Positions 1-4,509 of a stretch of 6,607 nucleotides of DNA are shown piece after piece. The stretch covers positions 1 through 6,607 of the forward strand of contig DPJQ01000005.1 of assembly GCA_003542935.1 (NCBI GenBank), in the 5' to 3' direction. Both the position numbers and the translations under genes were made by a program. This DNA is from Lachnospiraceae bacterium. Its GTDB lineage: Bacteria > Bacillota > Clostridia > Lachnospirales > Lachnospiraceae. Position 1 is the first letter of the stretch. Each line of letters starts with the position of its first letter. The notes under the pieces were generated by a model that was given only the letters and a program-made list of their open reading frames with translations, was not told the origin of the DNA and did no database searches.

Positions 1-69
1 ATATATTCAGCAGATGTAAAGATTTTCACTATTTTTTTAATAAAATAAAGAAAAGATTTTGAGAAACAG

Positions 70-97
70 TTGAAAAAAACAGCCAGTCGGTTATAAT
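70..97 (+). promoter_or_regulatory. Sigma-A-type promoter upstream of the small-gene region
   Basis: TTGAAA at 70-75 and TATAAT at 92-97 are separated by 16 bp, close to the housekeeping consensus. Transcription would begin near 103-106 and run through a long leader towards the small gene at 322. A 7-bp inverted repeat (AACAGCC at 78-84, GGCTGTT at 107-113) is centred almost exactly on the -10 box, a possible operator arrangement. The hexamers are seen directly; activity and regulation are inferred. Confidence 0.6.
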
Positions 98-140
98 AGA
101 GGAGCAGGCTGTTGGCGCTTAGAAAGGAGTAAGCAGGATT

Positions 141-175
141 TTGTATATGGCAGCCGCTGTCCGAGCTATTCATTT
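141..175 (+). repeat. Left arm of inverted repeat bracketing the small gene
   Basis: TTGTATATGGCAGCC at 141-155 is the exact reverse complement of 556-570. Continuing inward, AGCTATT at 164-170 and ATTT at 172-175 also match the opposite arm once a single one-base gap is allowed. About 28 of 36 aligned positions agree. The exact 15-bp part is certain; the extension is suggestive because that part is AT-rich. Confidence 0.6.
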
Positions 176-215
176 CACCGGTATTCACCGAAAACATTTC
201 CCAATTTTACAGTAA
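141..215 (+). CDS. Possible 24-residue leader peptide
   Basis: A TTG codon at 141, or an ATG at 147 in the same frame, opens a frame that ends at TAA 213-215 after 24 or 22 residues. AAAGGAG at 123-129 lies 11 nt before the TTG, which is long but usable, and 17 nt before the ATG, which is too far. The frame lies in the leader of the promoter at 70-97. The peptide has no run of one amino acid that would suggest classical attenuation. Its start coincides with the left inverted-repeat arm, so the frame may simply be a by-product of that repeat. Weak call. Confidence 0.15.
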   Translation: MYMAAAVRAIHFTGIHRKHFPILQ

Positions 216-321
216 GACAAATGAAGTGTGCACAGCCTGTATAAACCATGGGTTCTTTTTGCGATGCATGGCAATTACATTGACTACAGGAAAGGATTAT
301 ATTTATATTTCACGAAAGAAA

Positions 322-546
322 ATGAAGAAAAAAGAAAATGTTAATAAGAAGCAGCTGAAAAGTGAGCTGAAGCTTTATGAGAAACAGGGAGTCATATTGA
401 AGCTGGAAGATCAGAAAATGAGTCCGAAAGAGATCGCCAGGGCCTGTTATGTTGCAGAAGAGGGCTCCTATATGAGGGACTATGTCTGTGACGAGGGCGG
501 TGAGCTGAAAATGCTGTGCTTCAACCTGATCAGAGAAAATAAATAG
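322..546 (+). CDS. Small conserved-type hypothetical protein (74 aa)
   Basis: I do not recognise a named family. Starting at ATG 322 the protein has 74 residues with a lysine-rich N-terminus (MKKKENVNKK), a helix-prone stretch around residues 10-30, a PKEIARACYVAEEGSYMRDY segment in the middle and a hydrophobic LKMLCFNLI near the C-terminus. It has no signal peptide or membrane segment and only two cysteines outside any metal motif, so it is probably a small cytosolic protein. I chose ATG 322 because the upstream in-frame extension (GTG 226, ATG 268) adds unrelated, non-helical sequence without a ribosome binding site. However, the site before 322 (GAAAG, about 3 nt away) is also poor. Codon choice and the mixed hydrophobic/charged pattern look coding. 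It stands alone between two promoters and is bracketed by an inverted repeat whose right arm contains its stop codon. Confidence 0.6.
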   Translation: MKKKENVNKKQLKSELKLYEKQGVILKLEDQKMSPKEIARACYVAEEGSYMRDYVCDEGGELKMLCFNLIRENK

Positions 547-570
547 CTGATAACGGGCTGCCATATACAA
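537..570 (-). repeat. Right arm of inverted repeat bracketing the small gene
   Basis: GGCTGCCATATACAA at 556-570 is the perfect reverse complement of 141-155, and 537-555 carries the imperfect extension. The arm overlaps the TAG stop of the small gene at 544-546. The two outer ends are 430 bp apart. I see no convincing direct duplication of flanking bases, so a transposon origin is not established. In a transcript from the promoter at 70-97 the two arms could pair and close the whole RNA. Confidence 0.6.
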
Positions 571-619
571 GAGTTCAGATCGGCCAAATATAATTTTTTT
601 GGAAATCGTGAAAATCATA

Positions 620-648
620 ATGACGAACAGGTATAAAGTTGTTATAAT
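620..648 (+). promoter_or_regulatory. Promoter of the envelope gene cluster (extended -10)
   Basis: ATGACG at 620-625 (four of six matches to TTGACA) is followed after 17 bp by TATAAT at 643-648. The preceding TGT makes an extended -10 (TGnTATAAT, 640-648). Transcription would start near 655, leaving about 40 nt before the GH18 start codon. This suggests housekeeping expression rather than a purely sporulation-specific promoter, although a second promoter cannot be excluded. Confidence 0.7.
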
Positions 649-694
649 AAAATTTGTCGAATAAATCAACAAGAAGTCTAAAGGGGAGTAAATA

Positions 695-2380
695 ATGAGG
701 AAAAAACTGACAGTGGCAGGGATGATCGTCTGTCTGGTCATTGTTCTGTGCATTATTGGCCTGATGACGGACAGCCTTCCCCAGTTCACCCCGGCTGACA
801 GATACAGGGATCTCGCCGGCTATTTTGAGGTGGAGCCGGGCGAGGGCGAGGCAGTGATGGTGGTGAACGGCGAGGTGTCCGGAATACCGGCCTGGCAGGT
901 GGACGGAAGATGGTATCTGGACTGCGAGGAGGCGGCATCCATGCTGGGCAGCCGCATGTATGCGGATTATAATGAGAATGTTGCCGTATTTACCGTGCCC
1001 CAGGATATTTACCGTTTTGTGCCGGATGTGACCGGTTACGATACCAGGATGGGGCGGGTGGATACAGAACAGGCGGTGATCATCAGCAGGGGAGAAAAAT
1101 GGGGAGTATCCCTTGACTATCTGTCGGAGTACACGGATTTTAGTTATACATATTATGAGGATCCTTCACGTCTGGTGATGCTGGCGGATTGGAGTGAGCT
1201 GACGGTGTGCCCGGTGAAAAAAGACTGTCGGCTGCGGGATGAAGCGGATAAAAGGGCAGAGATTGTGGAGGCGCTGGACGCAGGTGCCCAAGTGTATGTG
1301 TTGGAAAAAGGGGATGAATGGACCCGCGTGATGGCGGCGGACGGTTACAGCGGCTATGTGGAAAACGCTTCCCTGGGTGAGGGCAGCCTGTACGGGGAGA
1401 CCCAGCAGTCCCGGGTGCCGGAATATACACATATCATCCGGGATTACAAGATATCACTGGGCTGGCACCAGATGACTACCCAGGAACACAATGCCACGCT
1501 GGAAGAACGTCTGGCAAATGTGCAGGGGCTGAATGTGATCTCGCCGACCTGGTTTACCGTGGCAGATAATAGCGGTAACCTGACTTCTATCGCCTCTGTT
1601 GAGTATGTGAATGCCGCCCATGCGAAGGGGTTGGAGGTCTGGGGGCTGATTGATAATTTCAGTGATAGTGTGGACACGCTGAAACTCTTGTCCAGTACTT
1701 CGGCGCGGACCAATCTGATCAATCAGCTGATCAGTGCGGCCCTGGGCTGCGGCTTAGATGGGATCAATCTGGATTTCGAATCCATTACGGAGGACCGGGC
1801 GCCCCATTACCTTCAGTTTGTCCGGGAATTGTCTGTTTCCTGTCGTAACAACAGGTTACTGTTTTCCATTGACGACCCTGTACCCCAGTTTTCGGGCCAC
1901 TATGGGCGCAGGGAGCAGGCTTTGGTAGCAGACTATGTGATCATCATGGGGTACGATGAGCATTACTCGGGCAGTGAGGAAGCAGGTTCCAATGCCTCTC
2001 TGCCTTTTGTGGAGCAGGCGATCCAGGATACATTAAAGGAGGTGCCGGCTTCCCGGGTGATCAATGCCATGCCGTTCTATACCAGGCTGTGGACAGAGAC
2101 CTATGGCACCGGCGAGCTGACCTCCGAGGCGATGGGGATGGATGAGGCTGCCGCCTATGTGTCGGAACATCAGATGGAGACTTACTGGGATGCGTCCCTT
2201 GGCCAGAATGTGGCTGAGCGGGATTCGGAGGAAGCGCTCTGCCAGATCTGGCTGGAGGATACTTCGTCCCTGGCTGAAAAGTTAAAGCTGATCGACAAAT
2301 ATCAGCTTGCCGGGGGAGCTTTCTGGAAACTTGGTTTTGAGAATGCCGCTGTTTGGGCTACAGTACAGGAATACTTGTAA
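695..2380 (+). CDS. Membrane-anchored GH18 glycosidase with SH3-like domain (SleL/YaaH-like)
   Basis: Likely hydrolyses beta-1,4 bonds of peptidoglycan glycan strands outside the cell; a chitin-like substrate is possible. The start at ATG 695 has an excellent site (AAGGGGAG, 681-688). Residues 7-24 form one hydrophobic segment after MRKK with no obvious cleavage site, so it is probably a membrane anchor. Residues about 53-100 (VNGEVSG...VDGRWYLDCEEAASMLG) resemble the copper-amine-oxidase N-terminal-like beta domain common in clostridial surface proteins. Residues about 168-228 look like a bacterial SH3 domain. Residues about 245-561 are the GH18 barrel with the signature DGINLDFE at 355-362, where E362 is the expected acid catalyst and D360 its partner. 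MGYDEHY at 418-424 and GGAFWKLGFE at 540-549 match conserved barrel strands of spore-lysin-type GH18 proteins. The second Asp of the DxxDxDxE signature is Asn358, which to my knowledge occurs in the SleL/YaaH branch and need not mean inactivity. The stop codon abuts the ribosome binding site of the next gene, indicating one operon. Confidence 0.88.
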   Translation: MRKKLTVAGMIVCLVIVLCIIGLMTDSLPQFTPADRYRDLAGYFEVEPGEGEAVMVVNGEVSGIPAWQVDGRWYLDCEEAASMLGSRMYADYNENVAVFTVPQDIYRFVPDVTGYDTRMGRVDTEQAVIISRGEKWGVSLDYLSEYTDFSYTYYEDPSRLVMLADWSELTVCPVKKDCRLRDEADKRAEIVEALDAGAQVYVLEKGDEWTRVMAADGYSGYVENASLGEGSLYGETQQSRVPEYTHIIRDYKISLGWHQMTTQEHNATLEERLANVQGLNVISPTWFTVADNSGNLTSIASVEYVNAAHAKGLEVWGLIDNFSDSVDTLKLLSSTSARTNLINQLISAALGCGLDGINLDFESITEDRAPHYLQFVRELSVSCRNNRLLFSIDDPVPQFSGHYGRREQALVADYVIIMGYDEHYSGSEEAGSNASLPFVEQAIQDTLKEVPASRVINAMPFYTRLWTETYGTGELTSEAMGMDEAAAYVSEHQMETYWDASLGQNVAERDSEEALCQIWLEDTSSLAEKLKLIDKYQLAGGAFWKLGFENAAVWATVQEYL

Positions 2381-2386
2381 GGAGGA
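2381..2386 (+). promoter_or_regulatory. Ribosome binding site that decides the DivIVA-like start
   Basis: GGAGG at 2381-2385 directly follows the TAA stop of the GH18 gene. It lies only 1 nt before the first in-frame ATG (2387), which is too close, but 7 nt before the second (2393). Translation therefore most likely begins at 2393. Its position at the upstream stop codon favours translational coupling. Confidence 0.8.
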
Positions 2387-2392
2387 ATGGCA

Positions 2393-3106
2393 ATGAGTGA
2401 TTATGATATGTTCAGGACAACGCTGATGGGCGGATTTGACAAAGATGATGTAATCCGGCAGTTTCAGGAACTGAAAGAGAACCAGTATAAAGAGAAGACC
2501 CGACTGGAGAAAGAATTAAAAGACCGCGACGAGAAGCTGGCCGAGCTATCCAAACGTTTGAAATTGAAAGAGGTCCAGCGTGAGCGGCTGGAGAAGGAGA
2601 TTTCCGAAAAGTATCAGAAATATATCGATAATTACGACAGCATCAGCGGGTTGGTTTTTGACGCCAAGGTTCAGGCAAACCAGATGCTGGAAGAGGCCAT
2701 AAAGAAAAGGGACGAAATATTGAAAGAGGCCGATCAGGAGGCAAACCAGCGTCTGGATGAAGCGGAGGAGAGTTCCCGTCATCAGATAGAGGAAGCGGAG
2801 CGAGAGGCCAACCGGCGTGTCCAGGAAGCCCAGAGGGAGGCTGACAGGATCCTGACGGAGGGCCGGGTGAAATATAATGCGCTTCAGCAGCAGATGAATG
2901 AAGTGGTGGATCTGTTTGGTCAGGCCCAAAAACGTTTTATGGCCGCTTATAAAGAGGTGCATCAGATCATCTCCAATAAATCGGACGGAGGCCAGGTGCC
3001 GGAGGAAACCGAATGGGATACACCCGCTGTGAAAGAAACTCCCGGTATGTCGGATGACCTGACTGATGCGGAGATAGAGAAAATGTTTGAATTGGACGAG
3101 GAGTAA
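2393..3106 (+). CDS. DivIVA-like coiled-coil protein with 11-residue repeats
   Basis: The 237-residue protein begins with a short N-terminal segment, FRTTLMGGFDKDDVIRQFQE (residues 7-26), that resembles the DivIVA/GpsB lipid-binding turn (Gly-aromatic-x-x-x-Asp-Val). A long, highly charged coiled coil then runs to about residue 190. Residues 90-155 form six consecutive 11-residue units, each with Ala at position 2 and Leu, Ile or Val at position 10, mostly opening with Glu-Ala. This hendecad pattern is typical of right-handed coiled coils such as the F-type ATPase b subunit. The C-terminus (200-237) is acidic and probably disordered. There is no signal peptide, so it is cytoplasmic, perhaps at the membrane or cell pole. 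DivIVA-family proteins recruit division, wall-growth or sporulation factors to curved membrane; that role here is inferred from the N-terminus and from neighbours acting on peptidoglycan. Residue numbers start from ATG 2393; the alternative ATG 2387 adds two residues. The coiled coil is certain, the DivIVA assignment moderate. Confidence 0.75.
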   Translation: MSDYDMFRTTLMGGFDKDDVIRQFQELKENQYKEKTRLEKELKDRDEKLAELSKRLKLKEVQRERLEKEISEKYQKYIDNYDSISGLVFDAKVQANQMLEEAIKKRDEILKEADQEANQRLDEAEESSRHQIEEAEREANRRVQEAQREADRILTEGRVKYNALQQQMNEVVDLFGQAQKRFMAAYKEVHQIISNKSDGGQVPEETEWDTPAVKETPGMSDDLTDAEIEKMFELDEE

Positions 3107-3119
3107 AGGGGATTTTATC

Positions 3120-3167
3120 CACCCTGTCGGGCATATAGTTATAGTAAATGTCAGACAGGGTGTTTTT
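3120..3167 (+). terminator. Hairpin plus T-tract between the DivIVA-like gene and cwlD
   Basis: CACCCTGTC at 3120-3128 pairs perfectly with GACAGGGTG at 3154-3162, and further pairs inside (3130-3137 with 3145-3152, one mismatch) extend the stem. Five T follow at 3163-3167. This is terminator-like, but the amidase GTG start is only 2 nt beyond the T-tract and its sole plausible ribosome binding site (AGGGTG, 3157-3162) is inside the 3' arm. The element may therefore lower both read-through and translation of the amidase. No separate promoter for the amidase is obvious between the hairpin and its start. Confidence 0.65.
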
Positions 3168-3169
3168 GT

Positions 3170-3901
3170 GTGAAGAAAAGAACAGTAGAATGGATAATGC
3201 TGTTGCTTCTGTTGACGGGGGTCTATTTGTTGTCACGGGAAGCGGCCAGGGTGACGATGCTGGAAACGGGAACTCAGAAAGTAGTGGTGATCGACGCGGG
3301 GCATGGCGGTGAGGATCCCGGTAAGGTAGGGGTCAACCGGGCGCTGGAGAAGGATATCAATCTGTCCATCGCGCGGCTTGTGGAGGAGAAACTGCGCAGT
3401 GAGAACGTCACGGTGGTGATGACCCGCGAGGAGGATCAGCAGCTGGGGCAGGCAGACGGCGGCAGCCAGAAAGCGGCGGATATGAGAGAACGGTGCCGGA
3501 TTATCAATGAGTCGGGAGCTGTCTGTGCAGTCAGTATCCATCAGAACAGCTACACAGAACCTTCCGCTTCCGGAGCCCAGGTATTTTACTATGAGACCTC
3601 GGCAGAAGCGCAGTCTTTTGCGGCCATCATGCAGCGGAAACTGGCAGAAGCCCTGGATCCGGATAATCACCGGGAGTGCAAAGGGAATACCACGTATTAT
3701 GTGTTAAAAAAGACCAACGTGCCCATCATTATCGTAGAATGTGGTTTCTTAAGCAACCCGGAGGAGGCAGACCTGTTGCTTACCGCCGAGTATCAGGAGC
3801 GGGTGGCCCAGGCCGTGTGCGAGGGAATACTGGAATATCTTGGCGGGGATGGAGGATCTGCAGTCCAGCCTTCGTCGTCACTGCAGCATAAAGTACAATG
3901 A
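3170..3901 (+). CDS. cwlD: N-acetylmuramoyl-L-alanine amidase, CwlD-like
   Basis: A zinc amidase (Amidase_3 family) that cuts the bond between N-acetylmuramic acid and L-alanine in peptidoglycan. CwlD in spore formers strips side chains as the first step to muramic-delta-lactam in the spore cortex. Residues 8-22 form a hydrophobic N-terminal anchor after MKKR. The catalytic domain spans about residues 37-226. Zinc ligands are visible as H45 (DAGHGG), E60 (LEKDINLS) and H124 (SIHQN), and the catalytic glutamate is E190 (VECGFLSN). The family motif KGNTTYYVL lies at 171-179. Its length of 243 residues suits CwlD. I chose the GTG start at 3170 because it keeps the positive MKKR before the hydrophobic helix; the next ATG (3197) would lose it and has no better ribosome binding site. 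The C-terminal tail after residue 227 is Gly/Ser-rich. A vegetative amidase role remains possible because no spore-specific promoter was identified. Confidence 0.88.
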   Translation: MKKRTVEWIMLLLLLTGVYLLSREAARVTMLETGTQKVVVIDAGHGGEDPGKVGVNRALEKDINLSIARLVEEKLRSENVTVVMTREEDQQLGQADGGSQKAADMRERCRIINESGAVCAVSIHQNSYTEPSASGAQVFYYETSAEAQSFAAIMQRKLAEALDPDNHRECKGNTTYYVLKKTNVPIIIVECGFLSNPEEADLLLTAEYQERVAQAVCEGILEYLGGDGGSAVQPSSSLQHKVQ

Positions 3902-3912
3902 CAGTGGTTTTA

Positions 3913-3928
3913 AGGGTTGCACTACCCT
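3913..3928. promoter_or_regulatory. Small dyad overlapping the ferredoxin -35 box
   Basis: AGGGT at 3913-3917 and ACCCT at 3924-3928 form a 5-bp inverted repeat around a 6-nt centre that contains most of the -35 hexamer (TTGCAC, 3917-3922). Its placement suits a repressor operator. It is too short, and followed by too few T, to be a good terminator for cwlD. Such short dyads also arise by chance. Confidence 0.25.
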
Positions 3929-3945
3929 GTTGAATTGTTTATAAT
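3917..3945 (+). promoter_or_regulatory. Promoter of the ferredoxin gene
   Basis: TTGCAC at 3917-3922 and TATAAT at 3940-3945 are spaced by the optimal 17 bp. Transcription would start near 3952, leaving a leader of about 27 nt with GGAGG at 3965-3969, 9 nt before the ATG. With the terminator at 4421-4448 it makes the ferredoxin an independent unit. Confidence 0.75.
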
Positions 3946-3978
3946 ATAACAATCAAACAAAAGCGGAGGTATCAGCAA

Positions 3979-4359
3979 ATGAAGAAACTGGTTGTCAAAG
4001 ATAAAAATGCCTGTATGGCCTGTCTTTCCTGTGTGTTTGCCTGTTCCCAGGCCTTCTATAAGGTGGATGATCCGGCGAAATCCTGTATCCAGATCACGGA
4101 TAAAGACGGTGCCGTCAAGGTGAATACCTGTATCCAGTGCGGCAAATGTGCCAGGACCTGTGAGCAGGGCGCGATCACCCAGAATGCCAAGGGTGTGTAC
4201 ATGATCAACAAAAAGCTGTGTAACGGCTGCGGTAAATGTATTGAAGTCTGTCCCATGAAGGTCATGGTGGCCGGCCCGGAGGTGACGAGCAAATGTATTG
4301 CCTGCGGTATCTGTGCCAAGGCATGTCCGATGGAAATTCTGGAGGTTCAGGAGAAATAG
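3979..4359 (+). CDS. Ferredoxin-type electron carrier with four 4Fe-4S motifs
   Basis: A cytosolic iron-sulfur protein of 126 residues. Four complete CX2CX2CX3C motifs are visible: C12-C15-C18-C22, C51-C54-C57-C61, C81-C84-C87-C91 and C106-C109-C112-C116, predicting four [4Fe-4S] clusters. A seventeenth cysteine, C36, lies outside them. The spacing resembles the electron-transfer subunits of the HycB/CooF/DmsB type, found with hydrogenases, CO dehydrogenase, aldehyde oxidoreductases or molybdoenzymes, rather than the small two-cluster clostridial ferredoxin of about 55 residues. No partner oxidoreductase lies in this window, so the redox partner is unknown. It has no signal peptide and no twin-arginine motif, so it acts in the cytoplasm. 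The start is clear: GGAGG at 3965-3969. It is transcribed alone, from its own promoter to its own terminator. Confidence 0.9.
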   Translation: MKKLVVKDKNACMACLSCVFACSQAFYKVDDPAKSCIQITDKDGAVKVNTCIQCGKCARTCEQGAITQNAKGVYMINKKLCNGCGKCIEVCPMKVMVAGPEVTSKCIACGICAKACPMEILEVQEK

Positions 4360-4369
4360 TACATAAAAT

Positions 4370-4396
4370 GTAACTGTGAAGGTACTGAACAGTTAC
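4370..4396. repeat. 8-bp perfect inverted repeat after the ferredoxin gene
   Basis: GTAACTGT at 4370-4377 and ACAGTTAC at 4389-4396 are perfect reverse complements around an 11-nt loop. No T-tract follows, so it is not an intrinsic terminator by itself. It could stabilise the mRNA 3' end upstream of the true terminator or be a protein-binding site. Confidence 0.4.
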
Positions 4397-4420
4397 CATA
4401 GAGTATTGGCAAATATGTCG

Positions 4421-4448
4421 AAAAGCCGCCCGGGTGGGCGGCTTTTTT
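4421..4448 (+). terminator. Strong intrinsic terminator after the ferredoxin gene
   Basis: GCCGCCC at 4425-4431 pairs with GGGCGGC at 4436-4442 around a GGGT loop. Four A upstream can pair with the start of the six-T tract at 4443-4448. This is a textbook Rho-independent terminator that separates the ferredoxin unit from the sua5 operon. Confidence 0.92.
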
Positions 4449-4471
4449 GGGTTCCCTTTTTGCGGGTATGA

Positions 4472-4480
4472 TGGTATAAT
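4472..4480 (+). promoter_or_regulatory. Extended -10 promoter of the sua5 operon
   Basis: TGGTATAAT at 4472-4480 is a perfect extended -10 (TGnTATAAT). The -35 position 17 bp upstream (TTCCCT, 4452-4457) matches the consensus at only three bases, so the extended -10 probably carries recognition. Transcription would start near 4487, about 23 nt before the sua5 ATG. Confidence 0.7.
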
Positions 4481-4509
4481 AGGGCGAACATGGCGGGAGG
4501 GGGTGAAGC

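Larger units (their letters stand above)
98..321 (+). other. Long leader with no clear gene
   Basis: Together with the AT-rich stretch 1-69, this forms about 320 bases without a supported full-length gene. It holds an AAAGGAG motif at 123-129, a short reading frame at 141-215, the left arm of an inverted repeat at 141-175, and a 7-bp direct repeat TTCACCG at 174-180 and 184-190, spaced exactly 10 bp. I recognise no riboswitch fold and see no terminator in it. Bases 1-69 show nothing beyond AT-rich DNA. Confidence 0.4.

Noticed and set aside
280..309. TTGACT-N18-TATATT as a promoter for the small gene
   Set aside because: It would start transcription about 6 nt before the ATG at 322, leaving almost no leader. 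The region is AT-rich and such matches arise easily. A leaderless transcript remains a remote possibility.
226..321. Upstream extension of the small gene to GTG 226 or ATG 268
   Set aside because: No ribosome binding site at either start, and the added residues look unrelated to the rest of the protein.
594..600. Seven-T run as a terminator for the small gene
   Set aside because: No stable local hairpin lies immediately upstream. Only the distant inverted-repeat arm is near, and it ends 23 nt before the T-run.
310..789. Minus-strand frame of 159 residues with hydrophobic stretches
   Set aside because: It runs antisense through the small gene, the inverted-repeat arm, the promoter at 620-648 and the GH18 start. 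Its hydrophobicity reflects AT-rich DNA.
2387..2392. First ATG of the DivIVA-like gene as its start
   Set aside because: The ribosome binding site ends 1 nt before it. The ATG 6 nt later has ideal spacing.
3913..3945. AGGGT/ACCCT dyad as a terminator for cwlD
   Set aside because: The stem is only 5 bp, with no T-tract directly after it, and it overlaps a good promoter.
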